A stretch of DNA of 64,000 bases, from assembly GCA_051453625.1 (NCBI GenBank), contig JBOZIK010000001.1, positions 206,552,885 to 206,616,884 on the forward strand, given 5' to 3'. Below, piece by piece: positions 1 through 12,350 of the stretch. This stretch comes from Welwitschia mirabilis. Taxonomy: Eukaryota; Gnetophyta; Gnetopsida; Welwitschiales. Under the pieces are notes generated by a model, which was given only the letters and a program-made list of their open reading frames with translations, was not told where the DNA came from and did not search any database. Position 1 is the first letter of the stretch, and the number at the start of each line of letters is the position of its first letter. Both the position numbers and the translations under genes were made by a program.

Positions 1-187
1 TATCAGAAAATCTTCTATTACATAGTGAAGATAATAAGCAGTTTTTTAATGATTGTTTTGATGAATCAACTAACTTAGAAAATGATAATAATTATCAATA
101 AAATAATAATTAGCATATTAAATAAGAGGAAGATATATTCATTGATAATAGTATAGAAAAAGAAAAGAGGGAGATATTATCAAAGAT

Positions 188-1270
188 AATGATGAAGAAA
201 GTAAAGAAATAATTCAACCAACTAATGATAGAATCAGTAATAAGGAGAAGTGGAATAAAGAAAAATTCATATAAAATCAACCAAACTTAATGAAGAGTAG
301 ACTTATTCCTTTTAATAAAATAACTTAACATACAATGTATAGATATGTTTCTCCATCACTTCCACTTGTGCTTATATGTAAAATTTCAAATGGCATCCCT
401 TCCCATAATTCTACCCTCTTATTACCTTATGATCTAAATAATGATAATATTACTCCCTTTGTCACTTTTGAACATTTAGGTAATTCTCCAAATCACATTC
501 CTCTCCTTGATTTTAATGAAACACATATCCTTTATAAATCTAATCCAAAAATCTCTCAATAATTTTATTTTAAATTTGCATCTAAAACTTAAAGTAACAT
601 CTTTTCCTCTTTTATAAAGTCCATTTTCTCTTGTGGATTTAATGATTACTCCTTTTAAAAACAATACTTCAGATGTCTTAAAACTCTAAATTAGAGTAAA
701 TCTTATCTTCTTGATCCAAATCCATGATTAGAATTAAACCTTAAGAAGCTTCTTAAGTATGATAAACCTATTTTAAGTAGTTATCCTAGGAAGTTTTCTA
801 AAAAGTATTTGATTTCTAATAATGCCATTTATGTCTCTCATGTTCAATATCAAGCTTTAAATGAAATTTATGTTTCATATTCTTTACATCATAAGTTTCA
901 TAAGATATTATTTTTCCATGAGTTATATGAATTTTGTATCTCTTATATTGCTACAAAACCTTATGAAGACCAAATTTCATTTAGTCATGTTAATTGGAAA
1001 AAGCCTTACCTCTTCAATGAAAATCTATATCTTAAGTTGAATGATAGAAAGCTTTTTAATTTTACTATAAATTCTAAAGATCCTTCAAATAGTTCTTATA
1101 TCTCTTATTTAAGTAGCTCCTTGTGTGCATTATATAATGATACTCATAGTTTACATCATTTCAATAATATATTATTCTTTAATGAGATTTATCACTTTTT
1201 CATTTCTTATTTAGAATGTAAAGTTTATGCTATGAAAGTTTTATCCTTTTATTTTTTAACCTATAATTAA
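188..1270 (+). pseudogene. Decayed unidentified reading frame in the place of RT-integrase
   Basis: I do not recognise this gene. A single frame runs about 360 codons with roughly seven stops, most explicable as C to T changes in CAA, CAG or CGA codons. Open parts are 335-562 and 809-1270. It begins with a charged segment and continues with an aromatic, Asn- and Ser-rich protein. A segment of about 28 residues occurs twice, coded by 886-968 and 1151-1236, with the shared pattern LHH, F, ILFF, E, Y, F, ISY. It lies between the post-protease spacer and the integrase C-terminal remnant of element A, where pol should be. Element B has a deletion at this place. It could be an element-specific gene or a captured host fragment; no zinc finger, FxDD motif or integrase motif is visible. 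Confidence 0.45.
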
Positions 1271-1527
1271 TTTTACTAAAAAATAATTGTATACATTTTA
1301 TTTTTTATCAATTGGTTAAAATGTGATTTAGTTCCTACCTTTCTAAGAAAATGTAATATCCTAAAATCGTATTCTCAAGAAATAAACATTTCTTTTTCTT
1401 TCTTTAAAATAATGTATTGAATAGAATTTAGAATCTAAATAAAACTTATTTTTATCTTGTTTTAATATTTTCTTTTAATTTTATGATGGTATGTTTTTAT
1501 CCTTTATTTTTATTTTATATAGCAAAT

Positions 1528-1760
1528 TGACCTTTAGATGGTTAGATTCTTAACTTTTAAAGAAAGTACATTTTTAATGGCTCAGTTGAGATTTCTAGTT
1601 TAAATCAAGTCCAAAAAATGGATAAGAGTTAAAAATACGTGAGTTATCAAATCTTAAACATAATAGATACAATTATTTTAAAAGACCTACTACCATTATC
1701 TGAATTATTTCTCAGCCAATTCTTTTGGTGGACATCATGTTGTCACTTAAACATCTTTAA
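1528..1760 (+). pseudogene. Integrase C-terminal remnant of element A
   Basis: The stretch starting near 1528 aligns with the end of integrase in array copy D at 40690-40900. Shared features include a Lys-Trp-Leu-Gly-Pro-Tyr type segment (here Arg-Trp-Leu-Asp-Ser) and the following Glu-Lys-Val-His-Phe. Only this tail of pol survives in element A; the catalytic core is absent rather than merely mutated. Several in-frame stops are present. Confidence 0.6.
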
Positions 1761-2108
1761 CTTGACTAATGTTTCACTTTATGAAGTTATCATAACTAGT
1801 GATCTTTAATTGGGTATTTCAAAGTGATAATATTAGATTCACTTAATCTTAAGACATTCAAATTTTTATGAGCTTCATTTTAAAGGAAGATGCTTTTTTT
1901 TTTTTTTTAAATTCTCTCTTAATGGTGTGAGTATTTGGTTATTTAGAAGTCTTATTCCTTATTTTTCATGTCTTTTTTTTATCTTTCTCTTTAAGCGTGT
2001 GTGGTTATGTAGGATTGATTTTTAGAAGTATTCAAGTTAAAAAATAAAAAATAAAAATAAGAATAATAGAGGAATAATGACTACGATCTATTGTTTGTGT
2101 GCTAAATA

Positions 2109-2121
2109 CATGGTCACCATG
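2109..2121 (+). promoter_or_regulatory. Conserved spacer palindrome in element A
   Basis: A 13 bp odd palindrome (CATGGTCACCATG) lies in the spacer after integrase. The same block stands at 30113-30125 and 41290-41302, and with one change on the minus strand at 21313-21325. It is better preserved than its surroundings. Its role is unknown. Confidence 0.45.
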
Positions 2122-4045
2122 ATGTCCTATCATACTAAGGTAAATTTTTTCAAGAGAGACCTTTAACAGTGTTTATAGCACTGGAAACTCCATTGGGAGA
2201 TTAGTTGATCATGTTTTATAAGTTCTTACTTCTCTAATCTTGGTTGCAGTTCCCTTGTTATGAATGTATAATAAATACTTCAAGGTTGTGGGATCAGTGA
2301 TGTTCCTAGTATCATCAGAGGTATTTCTTGTTTTCTAAACTTATTGAGCTTATACTATTCCCCCATGATAATTTTACTTTTAAGGATTTGGATGTGTTTT
2401 GGAATGTTAACAAGTGATTCCATTCCTAAGTAGCTTTTGATCTTATCATTCATTATTTGAAAACATTAGTTATTGACATCCTCATAATCACTACCTATTT
2501 AAGTAATACTTTATGAAAGTTTTGCATTATGTTATTTATTTTTAATCAAGTTATTTTATGATTTTCTATGATAGTTTGCTTGGTTAGAATTTAGCATAGA
2601 TATATAATCTTCCTCATGTTCCTAGTTGTCCATTTTTATTTTTCTTTTCTTACTTAGAAATTCCTTCTCATACTTTTTTATCATAAATACTTAGGACTTG
2701 ATCATTTAGTAGTTTCTTTGTTAATTTTTAACTTTTACTTGTAGTTTTTCTTTATAGGATTTGATTTTTTTAGATATTTTAGCAAATTGTATTTATTTAA
2801 TTTATGATGGTATTTTTTCCATTTCTTTTAGTCTTTTCATCCATTTTATTTTTCAATAATTGTGAGTTCATAGCATATTTTTAGAATTTTCTTGAGTTTG
2901 ATGCATTATCATTGCTCTATTATCTTTCTCTTACTTTAAGTTCTTACACAAGTTCATCTCCTTTATTATACTTAATTTATCATAATTCTTAGTTATTTCC
3001 CATCTTTTAAACTTTCTGATGACTTTCTGAAACCTTCATGTTGCTATCTAAGTCTAACATACTCTGTGGATGTTTTAATTTTCTATATCCATTGTGAAAG
3101 TCTTATTAACCACTCTATCATCTAGACGACATGTAAATGATGCATTGATATTTTTTCAGTATTTTTATTTTTCATATTTTTCTAAATAAATCTAATCCTT
3201 ATTTCACATAAAGACTACTACTTCAAAGCCCATCTATTTTGCTTACTTGTATTTAGCATTTTCATCTTTTTCCTTCTCATGTTACTATAATATGGGACTA
3301 TTGATTCACTTGTAAGAAGGGCAGTACATATATTTGGAGGTATTTTAAGCAAAATTTTTAATTTTAAGTTATTTTTACATTTTAATGATACATATTTATA
3401 ATATACTAGTCTAATAATGATCACCTATTATTTGAATACTATGCACTATAGATATTATTCAGTAAATCATGTACGTAATAGAAACATAGTTACAAAGTTT
3501 TTTGAGTAGTTCAAGCAATTTATAGGACCATGAAAAAAGGGAATAATATAATGATTATTTATTTTTGATATATTTACCCTTGTTGATTATGATTAAAAAA
3601 TCAATGTTCAATTTATGAATATCATTTTTAAGTTATTACTTTTTATGATTATACATACACATCATTTATCCAAGTTATTATGGTTATATCTTATGAGCAT
3701 TATTTTTGTTATAACATTTCAATCTCTATTTCTTTAATGTACTAGATGTTTTAAGTGGAGGGCTAATGAATTGATAACTATTTTGATCTTTTTTTCTAAT
3801 AAGTATAGTTGTAGACATTTGATTTTATAGTCTAATTTTTAGAAGCTTCTCATCCCCACTATCTTTAGATAATACAATAAACAACATCATAGTAATAATA
3901 TCTAACAATGTAAAACATTTACTTTATTTAATTTTGAGATTTGATCTTACATAATGAGATTTCTAGACCTAATTTACATTTCCCTAGTTAGTATTTATCT
4001 TAGTTAATTTATTTCATAATCATAGTTGTTTTCCTACTTTGTCAT

Positions 4046-4072
4046 AGACTAATAAGACTATGTAAAAGACTA
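4046..4072 (+). promoter_or_regulatory. Polypurine tract of element A (decayed)
   Basis: The 27 bp before the LTR align with the tracts before the array LTRs near 33690-33715 and 44930-44953. Almost every difference is G to A. This would have been the plus-strand DNA priming site. Confidence 0.6.
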
Positions 4073-6002
4073 TGTTGCGATGCCAAATTATATGTTTTTA
4101 ATGGAGTATTTTAAGTAGTTTTGTAGGAAATTTAGATAGGTTTAAGTGTATTTCAATGATCATTAAGAGTCAAAAAAAGATCATGGAAATGTACAATTAC
4201 TAATAGATTTTGAGAAACCTTGGATTAATTTTGATACTTCATATTTTGAGAAGGAATTAATGATCTACAAGACCAAAAAAAATTGGTTAAAGATATTCAG
4301 AAACTTATGGTCCTCTTCCATATCCATATGATAGGATGAACACCACTTGCACATTAACAAGGATGCTGACTAAATCAACAATGAAAGCTAATATGAAACC
4401 TGTCTTGATGTGGCATTATCCCCATCATCCTCTAGATGATAGTCAAGATAACCACCATTTTTAGTTAATGCATTAAACTTACTCAAAATTGTATAATGCA
4501 TTATGTGCCTCTCATGCATCATTAGGATTTTTATTATGTCTATCAAAATTTTCTATTTTTTAGTCTTTTATTGTAATAAATACCTCCTTCACCCTCACTT
4601 TGAGTTCATCTTTCTAGCACCTAAAAAACTTATGATAGGAGATCAAAGAGCTAGAGGTTTATGTGTTAGTTATAGAGAAGAGTTTTCGTTGGTGTTGGAC
4701 TATGTCTTCTTTACTAAGGTATTGCTTTTTTGCAACAAGATGTTGGTTTAACTCTAATGAAAATCTTCTTTTAGTTTTTATTCATGTATATGTCCCTTAT
4801 GATTTATGTTGGTTATGATTTTGTGACAACTTTATAGTTGATATCAATCATCAAGGGTAACCTTTGTTAAGGGTGAAATCATTAGTTTATTATTTATGTT
4901 ACATTGCATTTTATATTTTCTAGCTTAATCATTGCATGTTTTTCATATTCTATTCAAAGTATGTAATAGCTTAGGTTGATTAGGGTTAGTGATAGTCTTC
5001 TTGATTGATATAGGTTATATAGGGTTAATCTTAATTATAGAGATTTGGTAGTTATATAGATATTACATTTAGAGTATGCATTTGCATTACATTAGTATAT
5101 CTATTTTATTACATTATACTTTTCATTGTTGAACCATAAAGGAAAAACCTAAAAATATTTCATATGAAATTAATTCTCTAGATTTGAGCCTAGTGCCTTT
5201 AATGAATTATGAAATTTGAAATTACTCATATCTATACTAGTGTACATGTTATGCAAACATTTGTAATTGATAGGATTTGACTAAGGACATAATAATTACA
5301 TAAATATGCATTACATCATCTTGGTGTAGGAGGTTCACCTATTGTTATAGAGAGGGTCTTTCTTAGTGTTGGGTTATGTTACCTTCATCGAGGTGTTGCT
5401 ATTTTGTAAGAGGATGTCGATTCGAGAATAATAAAAATCTTCTTTTAGTTTTATTCATGTGCTTATCTCTCATGGTTTATGTTGGTTACAATTCTATGGT
5501 AGCTTCATCCCTAATATAGATCATGAGGGAAACCTCTTATTAAGGTTGAAACTATTAGAGTAGTTGCATTGCATTATTTTTATATTTCATAACTCAATCA
5601 TTACATGTTTTTTATATTCTATTCAATGTAATTAGTAGCTTAGGTTGGTTAGGATTAGTTAGAGTTTCCTTGGTTGATATAGATTATGTAAGGCTAATCT
5701 TTATGATAGGAATATTTAGTAGTAAGATAGATATTGCATTTCGAATAGTTTTCATTTGCATTTTAGTAATATATTTACTTTGCATTATTCTTTTTTATTC
5801 TACTTTTAATTATTAAACCTAAGAAGATAAACACAAAAATACATTACTTAAAATCAATTCTCTAGCTTTGAGTCTAGTGCTTTTGATAAATTATAACATT
5901 TGGGTTTACTCCTATGTATACTAGTATCCATGTTGTACAAATATTTATGATTGACTATATTTAATCAAGGACATAATAATTGCATAAATACACATTTCAA
6001 CA
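4073..6002 (+). repeat. 3' LTR of element A, enlarged by tandem duplication
   Basis: It starts with TGTTG, matching the TGTTATGCTACC start of the array LTRs, and ends in CAACA at 6002. At 1.93 kb it is much longer than the 1.06-1.09 kb relatives because its 3' two thirds occur twice (see 4650-6000). The shared features with the array LTRs include the block TGATAGGAGATC near 4632 and the terminal ATAAATATGCAT block. Confidence 0.7.
4650..6000 (+). repeat. 675 bp direct tandem duplication inside the LTR of element A
   Basis: Unit 1 is about 4650-5325 and unit 2 about 5326-6000. The offset is 675 bp (for example GTTATAGAGA at 4669 and 5344). Both units end with a CATAAATA...ACA LTR terminus. 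At the end of unit 1 the sequence ATCTTGGTGTAGG resembles the start of the family's LTR-to-primer-site junction. The second unit may therefore be a remnant of another LTR after loss of an internal region, rather than a simple slippage duplication. Confidence 0.7.
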
Positions 6003-6904
6003 TGAAGCAACCAAGTCATTAAACAATTTTAGTTACCTTAATGATATACCCCCTTAAGTAAGGATACAATGAAATGTTATTAATCTAAATATTTATTAAA
6101 ATTATAAAGTTTAATTCATTATACTTATGCTTTTTATTAACTTAGTAATGAAATCTAAGTAGATCCTATTACTACACCTTTATACTTTATCTTTACTTAA
6201 TAGAGATACAACTATCCATATGATCTAAACTACATAGTTACAAAAATTAAAAACTAGACAACTAAGATTAAAGGATGATTTAGCCTAACATAGATCAGTA
6301 TATACATTAGGCTCCTAAGTTTGCCAGTGATGAAGATTTAATACTAGTGAAAAATATAATGTATCTAAGGAATGAGTAATTACTAATTCTAAACCTTGAG
6401 CAAAATTTTAATTAAGTTAAGAGGTAACAAGTGCATAAAATTTAGAGGAAAAAATAGAATGGTTTTGGCATATTTAAGTTACATAGTAATTTCTCCACAT
6501 TCGACTTTAACTTAAACTATCTAAAATATAAATTAAAAGTTATTTAACATGAGTAAAATCAAGCTAAGAAATCTCACTTCACATCTTAACTTAATTTAAT
6601 AAAAGATATAGATATGTTATATCCTTACAATGGCCTAAGAACATTAAAAAATAAAGAAAACATTACAAAAACATAAAAGTAAATAAAAAAAGTGGATGCA
6701 CAATTGTAATGTTTACTTTTACCTTTCAGTAGTGTAACTAGATCATAGGTTTTATTGCTAAAAGAACTATGTTATGATATGATGCCTCTAATTATTGCAT
6801 ATTTTATTTAAAGATATATAAGTTCATAATGTATTAAAACTATCTCCTTTTAAATTGCTTTAAAGTATTAAAATTTTACTCAATGTCATAAGTAGAAAAC
6901 TTCA
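6003..6904. other. AT-rich spacer between element A and the alignable LTR of element F
   Basis: I see no coding signal here. It may be the remaining 3' end of the F LTR: the other F LTR is truncated at this place by a deletion, so the end cannot be fixed by comparison. It could also be older flanking DNA. Confidence 0.4.
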
Positions 6905-9900
6905 TGCTAGTATTTTGAGTAAAGCTTAATTTACATAGGCATGAACATATAATTTGAATAATCTCATGCATCAATTAATTAGCATATTAGACTTAAATTC
7001 ATAAATTATAAGTTGTGTTGAAATACATAAGGAATACTATAGTAAGATATAATCTTTTAACCTTTTTCTATTGGAAATATAAGTCATTAAATGGGCTTAA
7101 ATATTAGTAACTCAAGAACATAATTAGAATAATAGGTGGAAGTTACAATAAGGATTTCAACTTAGTGGCCTACAAGCTTGTACTATTTACCTTTACTTAA
7201 TAACTTCTCTTACAAAACACTTTTATTCATAAATTTATTTAAAAAAGTGATCAGCAGCTTTATAAAATGTTATTATTAGAACTTGGAACTAGGAACTTTC
7301 CCCTCAACTCCTTAATTTTCTTACAACAAGATAAGATATTAAATGATTTGATTTCTTATTCTCTATAGTTACATCAATAAAGGTGTACAATTGATTTAAA
7401 TAGAAAGAATAATTATCTATGTTTTCAAGTGTGCTTACACAGTGGTGTTGAGATATTGATGAGTCAGAGGACATGCAAACTTCCACTTTGTAAAAGGAGA
7501 GATAATTATTTGCATTTGTTATTTAACTCTTCTCACATTTTCCTTTAACTTGTTCATTAAGTTATTGTTTATCCTTATCAAAGAGGCAAAAATTTTAGAG
7601 ATTATTATTTGCTTATACTATTAAAATGGAATGTGCTAATGGATTGAATGATGCATCAAGAAATGTGTGACGAATAAGCATAATGTCAGATGAGATTAAT
7701 GTGATTAGTAATTGGTTGACCTTTTTTACAAGTTGGGTAGGAGGAAGGATAGTTTAGAGACTTATTGGTGAACTGTAGATAGTTTCCATGAAGAAGTGGA
7801 GGCACTTGACTAAGGAACACCTTGCAAGAGATGGTCTTACATAGGAAAAGAAGAGAAACTTGAAAGAAGAAGAGAAGATAGCATAATGAGGGATGCAGGA
7901 AGGGACAGAACATGAACAAGCATGGAGAGAATATAGGTAGATGGTTCAATAGTAGTAAAGGTGTACCAAGAATGGAAGGAATGAGTCCAAATAAAAGAGG
8001 AGGAGTGCATAGTGCATGAGGAGGAACGAATGGCTGATGAGAAGTGTTGACCAACTAGTTGACACGAGGAAAAGAAAGGGTAATTTTAATAAATTTGCAT
8101 GGCAAATGAATGTTATAAGGGAGGGTATTATAGCCATGCAAAATCCAAGAAGTTTACAAAACAAATTATTTAAAGGGTCATCTTTATTAAGTAACTATTA
8201 GGTATCTTAGGGTAGTAGCTATGTAGTATGTGTGAGTCCATATAATAGGAGAAGGAAACATTAGTTAAATTAATAAAAAGTCTTTTTATGGCTACTAGTA
8301 GGATTGTATTAATTAGGGTCTTGAAATGATATGTTTATAAGAACTTAACTATTGTATAAGATAATATGAAATGCTTAAATTTTATTATGATAAGACTTGA
8401 ACTCTTAACTTGTTGTTTAACTCTTACTCACCTAACTATTGTGCTACAACTCCACTTGGAACATTATTCCATAACTATATAGATAACTTTGTAAAATGAA
8501 AGACCTTGCTAGAAATAAACTATTAAATAATCATTATTTCTTATGAGATTCATGAAAATACCTTTTAAATACTATTGTTATAGCTATTCATAACTTGCTG
8601 TGAGGAAACAGAAATAGTTACAAGGATAAATTAAATTCTTCCCATAAAGAACTACATAATAAATTATAACTATAATTTTTTAAGAAATGATAAAATATTT
8701 CTTTCTTTCACATTATAACATAACAAGTCAATATGTATAAGTATCATCCAATTATAACTAGTAAACATGCAATTCCAATAATTGAATTAAACAAATGGAT
8801 AACATCTAGGTACATGCAATCATTAGTTCTTTCTTGCATCATTACTTGTAATGATTCTTACACATGCATAAATGGTGTGAGAACTATATTCCATGATAGT
8901 TCCCAGTGTGGCCTAAGGTAATCAAATAGGTAGGCAAGGGTTTCCAAGAACAAGGTAGAAGACTACATCACAAGGGACATGACCAAGAATTTTCATTATT
9001 TAGTATTATCTTCTTGATTATGGTCTCATAACATATTTTAAGCAATCTAGTTGCACACAACTAAGAGAAATAAAATTATCATAATTGTGCACATATTTTT
9101 TCCTTACTTCCTAGAGGTTTAGTCCCATGGTTGTATGACTCACAACAGAGATTATGACTCTCTGAGGTTTGAACAACTAGTTACCTTAGCCAAATTTACT
9201 TTTATTATTTAACATAAAGGTCAATGATTAAACAAGATAATTACATGCATAGCTTACAAAAAGTCTAGTCAATAAGTCTTAGTCATAAATAGTTAACAAC
9301 AAGATAGCTTAGGATTCATAAGATTCTCCTAACTAGCTCACACTAAACATTGACTCTATAAACTCCTAAAAGACTCATACAAGTTAATATTGGATGATAT
9401 CAAGTTTTTATAAATAATTTAATACATACATGACAATATAAGAAATATTACATACATACAAGATGTAAAAAATTCAGTAATAATTACACTAATACATGAA
9501 AGAAAACCTTAGATCATGCAAGAACATAAGAGATTAAAACCATACAAGTACTTACAAAATAATGTTAAGGACCACACCTATTTTTGACTAAATTCAAAGG
9601 TACTTCTAGTTGTATTAAAGCTCCACAGAATTGCAATTTGCAAGATATACACCCGTGACTCTAATGAGTGAGGGACTTAAGTATTTATAAAATAGGACTA
9701 ATAGTAGAACTAACAATAAGCCTTAAGTTCTATAAATAGCTTAGATTTCCATAACCCATATTTTCCAAGCTTAGCCACTAGGTGTAAATAATAATATAAC
9801 AATATATTATAAATAAATATAAATGCATGATATAAATAACATGGCAATTACTTTAGATCACATATCATTATTATTAATAAACAAGATATAATTGAGAAAA

Positions 9901-10234
9901 CTCTATGTAAATATTACAGTTAGTCTCCAAAGATAAGCCAAATATTAAATCTTTCACTATAATAATTAAAACTCATGCATAAGAAATAGTAAATTCTATA
10001 ATTAATGTAGTCTTTTAATTATTTAGCTAAGGTTATAATATATAGTTAATCTTTTAATAAATTATAAAGTAATAACATGTAAGTACTTTAGTTTTACCAT
10101 TATTTTTATGATAAATATTATTATTAATAAATAATTAGAAGCTAGAATCATTATATTATTAAATTTCCAAATTTAAATAAACTATCTTAATGAATAAGAA
10201 GGTTTTCTAATCTAAAAAAAATGTAAATGTGACA
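6905..10234 (-). repeat. 3' LTR of element F (at least 3.3 kb)
   Basis: It aligns over its length with 49631-52942 in the same orientation, with many small differences. On the minus strand it starts TGTCACATTTACA at 10234, just after a purine-rich tract (AAGGAAAGAGATT), as expected for a polypurine tract followed by an LTR. Its far end is uncertain because the other copy was truncated. Short reading frames inside it (for example 8016-8201) are not matched by conserved frames in the other LTR and I do not regard them as genes. Confidence 0.75.
8391..8460 (-). other. tRNA-like (SINE-head-like) segment inside the F LTR
   Basis: On the minus strand, TAGCACAATAGTTAGG resembles an internal RNA polymerase III A box. 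About 35 bases later, AGTTCAAGTCT resembles a B box (9 of 11 positions). The spacing is tRNA-like, but the acceptor ends do not pair convincingly, so I do not call a tRNA gene. The same segment is at 51119-51189 in the other LTR. Confidence 0.4.
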
Positions 10235-11460
10235 AATCTCTTTCCTTAAGAGGTTTCTTCTTAGAAACATTCTAGAAGCTTAGGTTTTCACTATAAGATA
10301 TCATCCTTTATCTCTTATGTTATCTCATCTTTTGTTTGGAATAATTACTTGACTTTATATATCTTATCTATTTTCCCCTAAAGTACCATCTTCTTCTAGT
10401 TTAATAGTTTCACTAGTTGAACTTCTATAGAATAATTAATAATAATAGTAATATTCTAATTTAAAATAATCTTTATTTCATCAAAAATACATTTCCTCAA
10501 CAATGATACATAGAAGTCATTATGCAACATGGATAGTTGTGATGGTAGAGCTAGTTCATAAGCCATAGGTTTCATACGTTTTATCACCTCATAAGGTTCT
10601 ATAGATCTTAGGGCTAACTTTCCTTTATTACCAAATCAAAACAATTCTTAAAGGGAGAACTCTTAAGAAACACATGATATTCTTTATGAAATTCTAGTTA
10701 CCTTCTATGCTACTTTGCATATTTTACTTGGTTATCCTTCACTACTTGGAGTCTCCTATTAATTTTTCTAACTCTTTCTTCTAGAGAATGAATGGATGAA
10801 ACTCATAATAACTTTTTGTCTGCTAAACTAAACCAAGAGGATGGAGTCCTATATACCCTTCATTATAAGGCTTAAAATGGTGGACATTTAATTGATTTTT
10901 GGTAACTATTATTATAGGTAAAATTCACTAATGGAAAATGATCTACTCATGATTCTCCAAATTCTAGAATAACCATTCTTAATAAGTCCTCTAGTACCTA
11001 ATTTATCCTTTTAGTTTGCTCATTGATTTAAGGATAAAAATCTATACTTAAATTTAGTTTCATACCTAATTCCTTATAAAAGGCTATATAAAATCTAGAT
11101 GTGCATTTTCTATCTCTATCTAAATTATTATCTTAATAATTCTATGTAATTTAATAGTATTTTTGATATACTTCCTTGCAATTTGTTTAGTTATATTTGT
11201 TATTTTTACTAGACAAAAATATGCATTGTTAGTTAAAATATCTTCTATGAGAAAAATAGAATCATATCCTTCTTTGATTTTACGCAATATTGTGATAAAA
11301 TTCATGCCTATTTTTTTCCATTTTCACTTTAGGACATCATGGGAAATAAGAAATATTACTTAGTGTTTATGCTCAACCTTGGCTAATTGGTAAGTCATGC
11401 ACTTAGATATATACTAAGCTATCTCTAATTTTATTCTTGGCCATCAATAGAAATGTTACA
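10235..11460 (-). pseudogene. Integrase of element F, catalytic core and C-terminus
   Basis: An open stretch at 11120-11305 encodes the start of the integrase core in the pattern M-x-F-I, then DSIFLIEDILT and a following Thr-rich strand. The first catalytic Asp is read as Asn (MNFI). Further on, near 10740-10800, comes a basic helix (RVRKINRRLQVVKDNQVKYA) typical of the segment before the C-terminal domain. Near 10480-10540 there is a Leu-Pro-Ser-Gln-Leu segment followed by Phe-Tyr-Val-Ser-Leu-Leu. Stops and frameshifts are frequent. A CA microsatellite interrupts the region upstream of the core. The tail next to the LTR is too decayed for me to read a chromodomain. Confidence 0.7.
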
Positions 11461-11470
11461 CACAAACAAA

Positions 11471-11473
<3 letters not shown>

Positions 11474-11526
<53 letters not shown>
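11474..11526 (+). repeat. (AC)n microsatellite
   Basis: About 26 uninterrupted dinucleotide units, preceded by an ACAAACAA-type degenerate start. It sits inside the decayed integrase region of element F and must have expanded after the element died. Confidence 0.97.
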
Positions 11527-11530
<4 letters not shown>

Positions 11531-11779
11531 CTATCCTTCTACATCTTATTAACTCCTAGATTAGTATCATATTTAGTTGCATGAAACTCTTCAAAATTTA
11601 GATGTTTAATCAGTATTACATTAGGGATCATAATTTTCTTTGAATATCATCTTGATTCATCTCTTAAAATGGTAAACACTTCTAAATAAATTTCTCTAAC
11701 TCTTCTATTTAAGGATCAATTTTTTATGCTTCTTATATCATCTCTTGTAACTCATCATTTACCCTTAAATTATAAAGTA

Positions 11780-12350
11780 TATGTCTTCTTTTGCTTAAAG
11801 TGTTAGCCACTATATTTACCTTCCCTACATGATAGTTTACTGTCAGGTTATAACCCTGTAAAAATTTCATCCATTGTCTCTACCTAAGTTTTAAATTTAA
11901 TTATGTATGGATATATTTTAAACTCTTGTAATTCATCCAAATTTTTATTTTATTCATCATAGAGATAATGCCTCCAAATTTTTAATACATGAATGACCAC
12001 TACTAGTTATAAGTTATGAACATGATAATTCTTCTCATGACTCTTTAATTTTATTAGATTCATAATATATTACCTTAACATCCTACACTAAGACTACTAC
12101 TAAGACTTCACTTGGGGTAGCTATGTAAATCTTGTAAGGTTTCCCTAGTTTTAGCATCCTCAAAACTAATGTTAAAACAAGAGTTGTCTTTAATTCTTAG
12201 AAAGCTCCATCATACTATTTAGTCTGTTTAAACTATTTACTCTTTCTTAATAAAGAAGTTAAGGGAGAAACTACCTTAGAGAAATTTTTAATAAATCTGC
12301 TATAGTATCTAGTAAGGATTAAAACAATTCTTACTTCTGATACTAATTCA
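11780..12350 (-). pseudogene. RNase H of element F
   Basis: Near 11800-11880 the minus strand reads RQWMKFLQGYNLTVNYHVGK followed by a segment ending Val-Ala-Asn-Thr-Leu-Ser-Lys-Arg. This is the characteristic C-terminal end of a Ty3/gypsy RNase H, where the usual Ala-Asp of the final motif is here Ala-Asn. Upstream parts are less well preserved. It directly follows the RT block on the same strand. Confidence 0.7.

Larger units (their letters stand above)
1..6002 (+). mobile_element. Element A: 3' part of an Athila-like Ty3/gypsy retrotransposon
   Basis: The left end is cut by the window edge. From 1528 onward the sequence aligns base by base with the region after integrase in two fuller copies further right (29520 onward and 40690 onward), and it ends in an LTR of the same family at 4073-6002. 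Upstream of 1528 it has no RT or RNase H. Instead there is an acidic stretch (3-185), a decayed unknown reading frame (188-1270), and a 180 bp segment (1272-1450) that matches the minus-strand element B at 22075-22220. A and B therefore belong to the same pol-deficient subfamily. Target duplication cannot be tested because the 5' end lies outside the window. Confidence 0.75.

Noticed and set aside
3735-3770. TTTTAAGTGGAGGGCTA resembling a polypurine tract 320 bp before the LTR of A
   Set aside because: The sequence right after it does not match the family LTR start, whereas the position 4073 does, with its own decayed tract; it may be a chance or secondary tract.
8016-8201. 61-codon plus-strand frame in the F LTR
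   Set aside because: The other F LTR (around 50740-50920) has the same DNA but not a matching open frame, so it is non-coding LTR sequence.
11474-11526. CRISPR-like or other structured repeat
   Set aside because: It is a simple (AC)n microsatellite; there is no spacer structure and the sequence is eukaryotic.
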